IMG/VR virus record: IMGVR_UViG_3300028878_000001
Location: 1-57,976 of that record
Strand: one strand, 5' to 3'
DNA length: 57,976 nucleotides
From: a virus
Below the pieces are notes generated by a model. That model searched no databases. It was not told the DNA's origin and saw only the letters and a program-made list of their open reading frames with translations. Within the stretch, counting starts at the first letter, position 1; each line of letters begins with the position of its first letter. This document shows, piece after piece, positions 37,210 to 44,600 of this stretch. The position numbers were made by a program, and so were the translations under genes.

Positions 37210-37702
37210 GGCGGGTCTCCCGCCATGCGGCTTCGATCAGCGATTCCATGTCCAGGTCGTCCATCGAGCGGCGGCCGGCCAGGACGTCGCCGGCGACCGC
37301 TGCCCACCATCGGGCCTCGCGGCGCAGGTGCGCGGCCTCGCGCGCCGGCATCCCGGCGCGCGAGGCTTGGCGTTCGCAGCGGCCGGCGTTGGTGGCCAGG
37401 TTGCGGGCGGCCCGGCAGACCGGGCAGACCCGGGGGGCGTCCTTGCGGCGCTTGAGCCGTCGTTCCAGGGTCCGGTCGCCGGCCCAGGTCTGGGCGATCT
37501 GGAACCCGATCCCCTGGGCTTGGATGTAGCGGATGATCTTGGCGCTGCGGCCGTTGCCGAGGGTGTGGGTGGTGATCCGGTCCATGAGGACGGCCGCCCA
37601 CCCGTAGTAGTGCTGGGCTTGGCCGTGGGGGTTGTCGGGGTTGCCGATCCGTTCGGTGAAGTGCAGCAGGTAGACGGTTCCCGGGCCGGGGTCAGCTTGC
37701 AC
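37193..37702 (-). CDS. GIY-YIG-like nuclease-fold protein
   Basis: 169 aa from GTG 37702 (GGAGG 7 nt upstream). GTVYLLHFTER and AQHYYGWA stand for the GIY...YIG strands; RSAKIIRYIQAQG and QTWAGDRTLERRLKRRKDAPRVCPVC follow, a pattern repeatedly seen in actinobacterial GIY-YIG-like proteins. The catalytic Arg (here in RITTH/GRSAK) and Glu (ER-rich helix) are plausible but not certain. A 14-bp hairpin lies inside the gene. Confidence 0.72.
   Translation of the reverse strand: MQADPGPGTVYLLHFTERIGNPDNPHGQAQHYYGWAAVLMDRITTHTLGNGRSAKIIRYIQAQGIGFQIAQTWAGDRTLERRLKRRKDAPRVCPVCRAARNLATNAGRCERQASRAGMPAREAAHLRREARWWAAVAGDVLAGRRSMDDLDMESLIEAAWRETRRAPRP
37335..37366. repeat. 14-bp perfect hairpin inside an ORF
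   Basis: GCCTCGCGCGCCGG-CATC-CCGGCGCGCGAGGC: 14 perfect pairs and a tetraloop, within the GIY-YIG-like gene. Confidence 0.9.
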
Positions 37703-37928
37703 GCCGCACCTCCCCCTCGGGCGCGGTGTAGTCGCGGGTGATCGGCGGCGTGTAGCGGCCGGCCATCGACCGGGCGAGGGCGGCTTGGGCGTCGCACTCC
37801 TCAAGGGTGAAGCTCATGTAGAGGGCGCCGTCCTCGGCCTCGTAGGCGTCGGGGCCGTCGGCATACGGGCCGCTCAACGGGATGGTGACGTCGGGCCGGA
37901 GCGGCACGGAGAGGGGCTCGGCGGCCAT
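37692..37928 (-). CDS. small hypothetical protein
   Basis: 78 aa, ATG 37928. Strands and an LEECDAQAALARSMAGRY helix; DAYEAEDGALYMSFTLEE middle. Its end carries the ribosome site of the GIY-YIG gene. Unknown. Confidence 0.62.
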   Translation of the reverse strand: MAAEPLSVPLRPDVTIPLSGPYADGPDAYEAEDGALYMSFTLEECDAQAALARSMAGRYTPPITRDYTAPEGEVRRAS

Positions 37929-37930
37929 GT

Positions 37931-38623
37931 TCAGCCCACCTTCCGGCCGGTGAGGTCGAGGATGGTGCTGATGGTGTCGAGGGTGTCCATCGACCAGTCG
38001 GTCGCGTCGGCCATCGCCGCGGCGATCCGGTCCAGGGCGGCGGCCGGGTCGTTGGCGAGGGTCAGCCGCTCCAGCCAGGCGATCGGGACTTTGACGTCGG
38101 GCTGGTTGGCGAAGCGCCCCATCGGCTGGTCGGGGTCGAAGCTGACCGCGGCGCGGGCCTGCAACACCCGGGCGACGGTGCCGTGGTTGCCGAGCAGCAC
38201 CGAGGACGGGGTGTTGGTGGGGGCGTCGAGGCGGACCCGAACCCGGTCGCCGCGGTGCAAGGTGGGGGCGGCCGCGGCCAGCTCGGCCTGCTTGGCGTCG
38301 AGGGCGGCGTTGCGTAACTGGACCTTGCGGTTGCTGACCGCTTCCAGGATCAGCGGCATGGCGTCGCGGCCTTGGCTGTAGTAGCCATGCTGGATCTGGG
38401 CGATCAGGTCGGCCTGCTCCAGCCCGGTGGGGACCGGGGCCTGGAGGTGGATGGCGCGGCGGTCGTAGCTGCGGCGGCTGCGGGCCATCCGTTCGATGGC
38501 GTCCAGGCGGGCGTCGTGGTCGCCGGCGTCGATGGCCTCGTACAGGGCCATGGCCCGGTCGGCTGACTGGTGCGGAACGCCGACGGTGACGGTGGCGGGG
38601 GTGGGGTGGTCCTTGGTGCCCAT
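37931..38623 (-). CDS. hypothetical protein with SH3-like/KOW-type segment
   Basis: 230 aa; recurrent GGAGGCCCACCCGC leader. N-terminal helices (ALYEAIDAGDHDARLDAIERMARSRRSYDRR), then HRGDRVRVRLDAPTNTPSSVLLGNHGTVARVLQARAAVSFD, which looks like an SH3/KOW-type barrel. C-terminal helices. May bind nucleic acid. No family named. Confidence 0.68.
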   Translation of the reverse strand: MGTKDHPTPATVTVGVPHQSADRAMALYEAIDAGDHDARLDAIERMARSRRSYDRRAIHLQAPVPTGLEQADLIAQIQHGYYSQGRDAMPLILEAVSNRKVQLRNAALDAKQAELAAAAPTLHRGDRVRVRLDAPTNTPSSVLLGNHGTVARVLQARAAVSFDPDQPMGRFANQPDVKVPIAWLERLTLANDPAAALDRIAAAMADATDWSMDTLDTISTILDLTGRKVG

Positions 38624-38639
38624 GCGGGTGGGCCTCCGT

Positions 38640-39209
38640 TCAGTCGCGGGGAACGTACAGGTGCTCGACCTGGCCGAGGTCGAGATGCTCTTCGGGGCCT
38701 TCACCTCCGGCGGTGAACTGCTCATGCACCCACACGTGCAGGTCGCCGTTGGTCTTGTGGATGTACCGCTGCACCCGGAGCCGGCGGCCGCCCAGAATCA
38801 GGATGGTGTTGTGGCCGACCGCCCCCCGGGGGATCGCGATGACGGTGGTGACCTGGCCGGGCTCGGGGGGGACACGCAGGTCGTGGATGGTCGGGTGGCC
38901 GGTCAGCCCCTCCGCCCACCGGTCGGCGTGGGGGCCGCAGAAGCGGCGGTCGAGCAGGCGGCCGTCGGCGTACTCGGCCACCACCACCACCGTGACCGGG
39001 GCCGGGCAGGTGGGCCGGGCGCCGGAGTCCCAGGCGCATTCCTCGCGGCGGCCGTCGACGCTCAGCAGCCACACCTGCGGCTGCCCGCCCGCTCCGGTGG
39101 TCAGGGTGACCCGGTGGGCGGGGCCGGGCACCTCCATGAACCCAGCCCGGGGGCTGATCAGCCGCCGGTCGATCACGCGGCCGTCGGTGCCGAACCAGAC
39201 GAGTTCCAT
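38640..39209 (-). CDS. hypothetical beta-rich protein
   Basis: 189 aa, GAGGAGGACGC leader. VWFGTDGRVIDRRLISPRAGFMEVPG, PVTVVVVAEYADGRLLDRRFCGPHADRW and IHKTNGDLHVWVHEQF: mostly strands, one Cys-rich spot (ECAWDSGARPTC). Unknown. Confidence 0.65.
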   Translation of the reverse strand: MELVWFGTDGRVIDRRLISPRAGFMEVPGPAHRVTLTTGAGGQPQVWLLSVDGRREECAWDSGARPTCPAPVTVVVVAEYADGRLLDRRFCGPHADRWAEGLTGHPTIHDLRVPPEPGQVTTVIAIPRGAVGHNTILILGGRRLRVQRYIHKTNGDLHVWVHEQFTAGGEGPEEHLDLGQVEHLYVPRD

Positions 39210-39406
39210 GCGTCCTCCTCTCCCGGCCGCGGGGCGATGCTGACGCCGTGGCGGTCGGCTGGGCAGTCGTGAGCTTCGGGGGTGGTCGCGTACAGGGCCT
39301 CCTCGCGGGCGGGTTCGTTCACCGCGGTGGGGTCGAGGGCGTCGGGGCGGGCCGGGGTCATGTTGCCGCAGCCGCAGCGGCGCGCTCCGTGCAGCGGCCG
39401 GTTCAT
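39173..39406 (-). CDS. small hypothetical protein
   Basis: 77 aa from ATG 39406 (ATGA overlap). RRCGCGNMTPARPDAL and HDCPADRHGVS contain Cys/His; the rest is acidic. Overlaps 38640-39209 by 37 nt. Unknown. Confidence 0.58.
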   Translation of the reverse strand: MNRPLHGARRCGCGNMTPARPDALDPTAVNEPAREEALYATTPEAHDCPADRHGVSIAPRPGEEDAWNSSGSAPTAA

Positions 39407-39648
39407 GGGCGGGGGGCGCGGCGGGCCTCAGCCCGGGCGGCGGACAGGGCCCGGCTCCACTTGCCGCTCTTGAGGTCGGTGGCGGCGGCTGCCTTGAGGC
39501 GGCGGTGGGCGAGCCGGCGGATGGCGTCGGTGATGCCGGGTTGGGTGTCGAGCCAGGTGTCGAGGCGGGCGGCGGCGTTGGCGTAGCCGATCCGGAACCG
39601 GTAGTCGGCGCGGGACTCGCGGGTCTCGCGGGTCTGGTTGCGGGACAA
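39403..39648 (-). CDS. first leftward gene of the divergent control region
   Basis: 81 aa from TTG 39648 (GGGAGG 8 nt upstream). Strongly basic and helical: RETRESRADYRFRIGYANAAARLDTWLDTQPGITDAIRRLAHRRLKAAA. Without a recognisable HTH, but small basic proteins in this position are often regulators. Its transcription would start from the minus-strand promoter inside the 39675-39733 inverted repeat. Confidence 0.7.
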   Translation of the reverse strand: MSRNQTRETRESRADYRFRIGYANAAARLDTWLDTQPGITDAIRRLAHRRLKAAAATDLKSGKWSRALSAARAEARRAPRP

Positions 39649-39674
39649 GGGGCGGGCCTCCCTCGGTCGATTGC

Positions 39675-39733
39675 TGAAACCATCTGTTGCAAGGGTACCC
39701 CTCGCGGGCGTATTGTTGCAACAGAAGGTTTCA
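39675..39733. promoter_or_regulatory. divergent face-to-face promoters inside an 18-bp inverted repeat
   Basis: Left arm TGAAACCATCTGTTGCAA (39675-39692), right arm TTGCAACAGAAGGTTTCA (39716-39733): 17 of 18 bp match, 23 nt apart. Plus strand: TTGCAA-N18-TATTGT (39687-39716). Minus strand: TTGCAA-N18-TACCCT (39721-39692). Both -35 boxes lie in the arms, so one bound dimer or tetramer would control both directions. Confidence 0.8.
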
Positions 39734-39759
39734 CCCGCGACGAGGAGGAGGCCACCCGC

Positions 39760-40221
39760 ATGGCCCACACCCGCACCGGCCCCAAGCCCTACACCAAGAA
39801 GACCACCGCCGAGCGTGCCGAGGCCGCCCGGCTGCTGCGTGAGCGGCTGGAGAAGTTCGACCGGGAGCTGGACCCTGAGCAGGAAAGCGAGATCCTGGCC
39901 CGGTTCATGGGCTACAGCGCCCGCAACGCCAAGCTGATCGCGATGCAGGCGGCCGACCTTGGCATCACCGCCACCGACGTGGCCGGGTTCCATGCCTGGC
40001 GTCAGCGGGGCCGCAAGGTCCTCAAGCGGCCCGACCACGTGCCCGAGGGAGGTTGGGGCCTGAAGATCCTGGCGCCGGCCGGCAGCCGCCGCACCCACAA
40101 CAGCGACCCCGGCGGTGACGGCAAGGTTGCCGTGGAGGGGGACGGCGGCGGCGGCGAGGACAAGGTGTTCTTCCACACCGCCACGGTGTTCGACATCGCC
40201 CAGACCGAGCCCGCCGAGTAG
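39760..40221 (+). CDS. ArdC N-terminal-domain-like ssDNA-binding/antirestriction protein
   Basis: 153 aa, GAGGAGGCCACCCGC leader. LLRERLEKFDRE...ILARFMGYSARNAKLIAMQAADLGITATDVAGFHAWRQRGRKVLKR...GLKILAPAG...VFDIAQTE is the ArdC N-terminal domain order (YS-x-x-N, W-x-x-x-G-R-x-V, I-L-A-P, V-(F/Y)-D-(I/V)-x-Q-T). No C-terminal metalloprotease domain. First rightward gene, so probably expressed early to protect entering DNA. Confidence 0.85.
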   Translation: MAHTRTGPKPYTKKTTAERAEAARLLRERLEKFDRELDPEQESEILARFMGYSARNAKLIAMQAADLGITATDVAGFHAWRQRGRKVLKRPDHVPEGGWGLKILAPAGSRRTHNSDPGGDGKVAVEGDGGGGEDKVFFHTATVFDIAQTEPAE

Positions 40222-40234
40222 GAGGCGCACACCT

Positions 40235-40543
40235 ATGGCCCGCAAGCCCGACCCCCGCCACCAGCGGCCCCCCAACGAGCGGAGCCGCCGGTGGGTGTCG
40301 GAGCCGCTGGATGCCGGGCTCAGCCCCGACCAGCACCAGGCGAAGCAGCGGCGCCGTCGGGCCGCGCCGGCTGACCGGTGCATCTGTTGGGGGGCGGCGC
40401 AGCCGGGCCAGACCCGACCGCCGCTGCCTGACCCCTGCAACCCCCTGACCGGATGCGACCGCGGCTGCAAGCCGTGCGCGACCCGGGGTCCGTTGGTGAC
40501 TCACGCCGATCTGCGTGAGCTTCTTGGAAGGGACGTGGCGTGA
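40235..40543 (+). CDS. Cys-rich small protein
   Basis: 102 aa, AGGAGG leader. Basic N-terminus (NERSRRWVSEPLDAGLSPDQHQAKQRRRRA), then DRCICWGAA and PCNPLTGCDRGCKPCATRG: seven Cys. Likely zinc-binding. Its stop overlaps the GTG of the next gene. Confidence 0.7.
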   Translation: MARKPDPRHQRPPNERSRRWVSEPLDAGLSPDQHQAKQRRRRAAPADRCICWGAAQPGQTRPPLPDPCNPLTGCDRGCKPCATRGPLVTHADLRELLGRDVA

Positions 40544-40944
40544 GCATGACCCCCTACGCATCCCCGGCTGGCCCGTTCGTGGCTGAGGCCCCCGGGCGGG
40601 AGGCCAGTGTCAGGGCCGGCCTGACACTGGCACCGCGGAAGCGGCGGCAGCGGCGGGAGGTCGAGACCGACCAGTTCGCCGGGTTCGTGGCGCGGATCCT
40701 GCGGGCGTTCGCGCGGCGGGTCGGTGACGACCTGGACGCGCTCGGCACCCTCAAGGACATGCGGGCTGAGCTTGACGCGGCCATGGACGACGCGGTGGCG
40801 CGGCTCCGCAACGACCCCGACCAGCCGGCGAGCTGGGCTGAGATCGGCGCCCAGCTCGGCATCACCCGTCAGACCGCCCAGGAGCGGTTCGCCCACGTCG
40901 GTGGGGCCCGCACCACCGGCGGCCAGCCTGCCCATCTGCGCTGA
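40540..40944 (+). CDS. HTH DNA-binding protein
   Basis: 134 aa from GTG 40540 (ATG 40546 also possible). Helical centre (FVARILRAFARRVGDDLDALGTLKDMRAELDAAMDDAV) and a C-terminal HTH, ASWAEIGAQLGITRQTAQERF. The same HTH type occurs in the last gene of this operon (43553). It is a candidate regulator and carries operator site 2 in its own 5-prime coding sequence. Confidence 0.8.
   Translation: MSMTPYASPAGPFVAEAPGREASVRAGLTLAPRKRRQRREVETDQFAGFVARILRAFARRVGDDLDALGTLKDMRAELDAAMDDAVARLRNDPDQPASWAEIGAQLGITRQTAQERFAHVGGARTTGGQPAHLR
40603..40631. promoter_or_regulatory. palindromic operator-like site 2
   Basis: GCCAGTGTCAGG-GCCGG-CCTGACACTGGC: 12-bp perfect arms around 5 nt; the best copy of the family, about 60 nt inside the HTH gene. 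Confidence 0.7.
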
Positions 40945-40953
40945 GGAGGCGCC

Positions 40954-41214
40954 ATGGCAACCATCATGAGCGGAGGAGGGGCCATGGGCGGCCCCAACGG
41001 TGGCGACCGGCGCTGCGACGCCCGCTGCCACACCGCCACCGAGCCCGACTGCGACTGCATCTGCGGTGGCCGCTACCACGGCTGCGGGTCGTCCGCTAAG
41101 GCCCAAGAGCAGTTGACCGTCGACTGGCTGGGTGCGGACTGGCGTGAGCGGTTCGGCGCCTTCGTGCAGGGCGACCCAGCCCAGCAGAAGCTGGGGGTTG
41201 AGGCCGATGCTTGA
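40954..41214 (+). CDS. Cys-rich small protein
   Basis: 86 aa, GAGGAGG leader. CDARCHTATEPDCDCICGGRYHGCG has seven Cys plus His, a pattern I have seen in actinophage accessory proteins; the C-terminal half is helical (DWLGADWRERFGAFV). Possibly metal-binding. Internal ATGs at 40966 and 40984 are alternatives. Confidence 0.72.
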   Translation: MATIMSGGGAMGGPNGGDRRCDARCHTATEPDCDCICGGRYHGCGSSAKAQEQLTVDWLGADWRERFGAFVQGDPAQQKLGVEADA

Positions 41215-41641
41215 GCTGACCCCGTCCTCGGCACCCGGCGAGCACCACGGCCGGGTGTCGGTGTTCGTCATGGAACCCGGCGGGACGTTGTGGCTGTGGC
41301 GGTTCGACGCCGGCCGCCGTCGGATCGAGCACATGATCATCCCCCGCCCCCAGCTGCCCCGGTTGCGGGCCTTCCTGGCCAGCCGAAGGACCGACGACCG
41401 GCGGGATCTGCCGCTGGTCCGCCGGACGCAGACCAGGACCCAGCGGCTGACGATCCCAGCCGCCGACGTGGATCGCGTGCGCGAGGCGATCCGGGAGCTG
41501 TTCCGGTTCGAGGCTGACCCTTCACTGCCGGAGTGGAAGACGCGCGGCTACCTGACCGCCGAGGAGGCCGAAGCCATCGCCGACGCCCACCCCGAATGGT
41601 TCACCAACCAAGACGACGACCCCGGGCCCGGACCCGGATAG
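41207..41641 (+). CDS. hypothetical protein
   Basis: 144 aa from ATG 41207 (overlaps the previous stop by 8 nt). VSVFVMEPGGTLWLWRFDAGRRRIEHMIIPRPQLPRLRAFLASRR then LTIPAADVDRVREAIRELFRFE; alternating strand and helix. Acidic tail. Unknown. Confidence 0.65.
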   Translation: MLELTPSSAPGEHHGRVSVFVMEPGGTLWLWRFDAGRRRIEHMIIPRPQLPRLRAFLASRRTDDRRDLPLVRRTQTRTQRLTIPAADVDRVREAIRELFRFEADPSLPEWKTRGYLTAEEAEAIADAHPEWFTNQDDDPGPGPG

Positions 41642-41648
41642 GAGCCCC

Positions 41649-41864
41649 ATGCGAGTGCGTGTGCGAGTGCTGGAGCCTGGCACCAAGGTCAAGGTCACCA
41701 GCCACCGTGAGCCGGCATGGGCCGGCACCTGGATTGTGCATCGTCGGGTTGTCGAGGCCGGCCTGCAAGATGCCAGCTACGACCTGTTCCACTCCCACCA
41801 CGGCCACCATGCGACAGTGCGACGGTCGGGGTTGCGGATCGTCAAGGAGGACACCAATGGCTGA
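41649..41864 (+). CDS. small SH3/KOW-like protein
   Basis: 71 aa. RVRVRVLEPGTKVKVTSHREPAWAGTWIVHRRVVEAG...HHATVRRSGLRIV is a beta-barrel-like pattern with V-x-V strands and a central Trp, as in small SH3-fold phage proteins. Coupled to the next gene by 8-nt overlap. Confidence 0.65.
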   Translation: MRVRVRVLEPGTKVKVTSHREPAWAGTWIVHRRVVEAGLQDASYDLFHSHHGHHATVRRSGLRIVKEDTNG

Positions 41865-42114
41865 GGCGGTCATCGTCATGTCGGTTGCGGCGTGGGCCGA
41901 GCAGGGCCACCAGGCCTATCGGGCGCTGATGGCCAAGCGGCCACCCGGCAGCCCCACCACCATCGCCAGCCTGGATGCCGTCGACCACGACCTGTTCGCG
42001 ACGATGATCGAGGCGCTGGTGGCGCTGTCGCAGGTCACCGGGGTCAAGGTGGCGCCCGAGCTGATCAGGTTGGCTGGGCTGCGGCCGGTGGCTGAGGTGC
42101 TGGGGCTCCGATGA
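41857..42114 (+). CDS. small helical protein
   Basis: 85 aa from ATG 41857 with AAGGAGG leader. Helices: AAWAEQGHQAYRALMAKR and ATMIEALVALSQVTGVKVAPELIRLAG. ATGA overlap with 42111. Unknown. Confidence 0.65.
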   Translation: MAEAVIVMSVAAWAEQGHQAYRALMAKRPPGSPTTIASLDAVDHDLFATMIEALVALSQVTGVKVAPELIRLAGLRPVAEVLGLR

Positions 42115-42374
42115 TCGCGGGGGTGGTGGCGCTGGACGATCAGGTGTTGGCGGTGCTGCGGGACGCTGAGGGGTTCCCGGTCGCGACCGCCGATGTCGTT
42201 ACCGGGGTCGGCGCCGGCCCGTCGAGCACGCGGGCGTTGGCGGTTGGGCGGCGGCTGCGGGCGCTGACCGCCCGGGGGGAGGTCGCCCGCGAGACGGTGG
42301 AGGGGATGCGGTCGGTGTACTGGCGGCTCGCCGAACCACCAGACCAGCAGGAAGGGGAGGACCTGTGCGGGTGA
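42111..42374 (+). CDS. winged-helix-like small DNA-binding protein
   Basis: 87 aa. LDDQVLAVLRDAEGFPVATADVVTGVGAGPSSTRALAVGRRLRALTARGEVARETVEGMRSVYWRL reads helix-turn-helix-wing, the layout of small winged-helix regulators. Likely DNA-binding; target unknown. Confidence 0.7.
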   Translation: MIAGVVALDDQVLAVLRDAEGFPVATADVVTGVGAGPSSTRALAVGRRLRALTARGEVARETVEGMRSVYWRLAEPPDQQEGEDLCG

Positions 42375-42589
42375 GCTTCACCATCCACGCCGGCCCGGGC
42401 CAGTGGTTCGACCCGGACGACTTCGCCCCGATGATCGGTCGGGAGCTGGAGCGGCAGCCGGGGGCGGTGCGGGCGTGGCTGGTGGCCGCTGAGGTGTCAG
42501 CCGACGGCCACAGCGTGGACCTGACCGCCGATCTTGTGGAGCCCAGCGTTGGGCTCGAGGAGGACACCCAGCATGGACAAGACCTTTGA
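42365..42589 (+). CDS. small hypothetical protein
   Basis: 74 aa from GTG 42365 (GGGGAGG leader). VSFTIHAGPGQWFDPDDFAPMIGRELERQPGAVRAWLVAAEVSADG: beta-alpha-beta pattern. Unknown. Confidence 0.62.
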   Translation: MRVSFTIHAGPGQWFDPDDFAPMIGRELERQPGAVRAWLVAAEVSADGHSVDLTADLVEPSVGLEEDTQHGQDL

Positions 42590-43034
42590 CGGCGACTTCG
42601 AGTTCCCCGGGCTGCATCCCCGGCAGTTGTGTGTGTGCCGGCTCAGGGTGTACCGCGAAGACCCGTGGAAGGGGATCATCGCGGTCGCGACCGAGCTGGC
42701 CGGCAACCCGGGCGCCAGCATCACCAACGCCATCGAGGGGCTGTGCGGTCGGGTGTGGCGCGACTTCATCCCGGCCAGCGGCTGGCCGCCGGTGTTGTTC
42801 GACCACTACGACAGCTCCAGCTACGGGCCGGGGGGCCGCACCGGTGACGAGTTCTCGTTCGTGACCTTCCATCAGCTCCACGCCAACCGGTTGGAGGTGG
42901 GCCATCCGGACTGGCGATGGTGGCCGGGGGTGATGGTGCGCAGGCTGGTTGCTGACCCGAGCTTGGGTGACGGGGCCGACCGCAAGCTGGACCGGTTGGA
43001 GCCGGGCGACGACTGGACGGAGGTGGCCGGGTGA
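42573..43034 (+). CDS. hypothetical protein
   Basis: 153 aa from ATG 42573. QLCVCRLRVYREDPWKGIIAVATELAGNPGASITNAIEGLCGRVWRDF is followed by VLFDHYDSSSYGPGGRTGDEFSFVTF; looks like a compact alpha/beta domain recurring in actinophage early operons. Overlaps neighbours on both sides. Unknown. Confidence 0.68.
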   Translation: MDKTFDGDFEFPGLHPRQLCVCRLRVYREDPWKGIIAVATELAGNPGASITNAIEGLCGRVWRDFIPASGWPPVLFDHYDSSSYGPGGRTGDEFSFVTFHQLHANRLEVGHPDWRWWPGVMVRRLVADPSLGDGADRKLDRLEPGDDWTEVAG

Positions 43035-43501
43035 CCAGGCTCTACACCGGCACCCGCGAGGGCGACTTCGGGACGGCGATCTTCGTCACCCTGCTGGAGG
43101 CCCCATCCGAGGACAACAGCGGCATGGGCGGGCGGGCGGGGGAGTATCCGCTGCCGTTTGTGGACAAGTACGAGTGGGAGCGGACCCGGCTCGGCACCCC
43201 GATCCCGATGGCCGACACCCCCGACAGCCGCCGCCACGAGTGGGGCTATGAGGGCACCGGCCCGGCCGACACCGCCGCGTCGATTCTGGCGGATTGGTTT
43301 GGGGAGCCGCAGCCGGCCAGGATTGTGCAGGCGTTCAAGCGGGCCATCGTCGCCGGGCTGCCCCGCAACCGGAGCTGGACGTTGACTGGTGATCGGATCA
43401 CCGAGTGGGTCGAGGGCAACCGGGCGATGTTGGCGCAGGCGCGAGCCGAGGCGGCGATGGATGAGACGGTGCTGGGCCATCGTCTCAGGGGCGACGAGTG
43501 A
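43031..43501 (+). CDS. DUF6166-like protein
   Basis: 156 aa. HEWGYEGTGPADTAASILADWFG resembles the WGYGGSGP-x-x-(L/T)A-x-x-I(L) signature that I associate with DUF6166. The C-terminal part (QAFKRAIVAGLPRNRSWTLTGDRITEWVEG) is also typical of that family. Found in plasmids and phages; role unknown. ATGA overlap. Confidence 0.7.
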   Translation: MTRLYTGTREGDFGTAIFVTLLEAPSEDNSGMGGRAGEYPLPFVDKYEWERTRLGTPIPMADTPDSRRHEWGYEGTGPADTAASILADWFGEPQPARIVQAFKRAIVAGLPRNRSWTLTGDRITEWVEGNRAMLAQARAEAAMDETVLGHRLRGDE

Positions 43502-43514
43502 GGCGACGACCTGC

Positions 43515-43520
43515 TAGGCT
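43515..43520 (+). promoter_or_regulatory. putative -10 (TAGGCT)
   Basis: TAGGCT, 33 nt before ATG 43553, same hexamer as at 6249. Would give the last gene of the rightward operon its own promoter. Confidence 0.35.
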
Positions 43521-43552
43521 GGCCTGGCCGAGTTGAAAGAGGAGGTTACAGG

Positions 43553-43972
43553 ATGCAGGACCAGCGGACGCTCGGGCAGCGGGTCGACCGGATCCGGCGT
43601 CGCGCCCAGCGCGACCCAGAAGGTGCGGCGGTGCTGGCGTCGGCGGTCCTGCGGGAATTGCACGGTGGTGGGGGCCCGGCCGGGCCCTACGCTGAGCTGC
43701 ACACCATCCGCGGCCGAGGGGTCGCGCTGATGGCTCTGCGGCTCGGGCAAGACCGCTACGACCAGCGGGTGGCCCGGGCTGGACGAGAACAGGACCTGGG
43801 CCGTCGGACGGCGCTGCTGGAGCTGGCCGAACGGGAACGTCCTCACTGGAGCGCGGCCGGTCGTCAGCTCGGGATCTCCCACACCGCAGCCCGCGACTTC
43901 GGTGAACCTGCCCTGGCGGAAGCCATGACAGAGCAGGGGCTGCCAACGGCCGTGGTTGGGGCGCCGTCATAG
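43553..43972 (+). CDS. HTH regulator-like protein
   Basis: 139 aa, GAGGAGG leader. N-terminal helices rich in Arg; a C-terminal HTH, HWSAAGRQLGISHTAARDF, of the same type as in 40540-40944. Last gene of the rightward operon with a possible separate promoter. Candidate repressor for one of the palindromic site families. Confidence 0.75.
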   Translation: MQDQRTLGQRVDRIRRRAQRDPEGAAVLASAVLRELHGGGGPAGPYAELHTIRGRGVALMALRLGQDRYDQRVARAGREQDLGRRTALLELAERERPHWSAAGRQLGISHTAARDFGEPALAEAMTEQGLPTAVVGAPS

Positions 43973-44600
43973 ACGCCGGGGCGAGGAGGCCAGGGACCGC
44001 CTGGCGGCTGGGATCAGGCGATCCACTCATCGCCGGTCACCCATCGTCGTGGCGGCCGGCCCCTCGCCCCGGCCTTGCCTATTGTCGCTGAGCTGGGGCC
44101 GCGGGCTGGTCGCCGGTTGGTCACGGGCCAGTCTCGGCGTGATGTCGATGCCCTGGTCACGACATCCGGGCGGGTTGGTCCCGCGCATGAGCCGGCCGCT
44201 GGTGGGGATAGACTGGGGTTTGGGTGCAAGCGCGTTGGTGCCGCCCAGGTGGCCCACAGCGGTCAGGCGGCCTCTCTCTTCTCCTAGGCTCGACGTTCCC
44301 GCACCGCCAGCGGCGGGGTCAACGCCAGGGCATGTCGCACGAATCTGAGCCGACCGTCCTCGTCCACCGGGGCCACAGCGGCTAGTGGATGTCGACGCCG
44401 GGTGAGGGAGCTAGGCCACCGTCGAGGTGTGCAGGCAGCGATCCACTCAAGTTCTCTGCCTCCTCTTGGCTGGGGTGCTCAATCTCTCACCCGGCGCTGA
44501 GATCCCCCCGACGTCCGTTCCCGCCCGCTCGCGGCGGGACCGGCCGGCCCCCCACCCAGGTTCTCTCCGTGCTGGAGGGGCATCCCTCGTGCCAGCGGGG
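43973..44600. other. convergent gene-free region
   Basis: About 630 bp between the end of the rightward operon and the stop of the leftward gene at 44601. Short ORFs on both strands have no ribosome sites or motifs and are not called. It holds a long-range inverted repeat CGCCGGGTGAG (44396-44406) / CTCACCCGGCG (44486-44496), two copies of GCGATCCACTCA (44018, 44438; the first 11 bases also at 46664) and repeat copy E. Confidence 0.6.
44533..44597 (-). repeat. two-hairpin intergenic repeat, copy E
   Basis: On the minus strand CACGAGGGATGCCCCTCC, 20 nt including ACGGAGAG as in copy A, then GGGGGGCC. Two substitutions in the first box. Lies 3 nt from the stop of gene 44601-44990. Confidence 0.7.

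Noticed and set aside
44014-44287. Short ORFs on both strands of the convergent region
   Set aside because: No ribosome sites, no coupling, and mutually overlapping frames with shadow-like composition.
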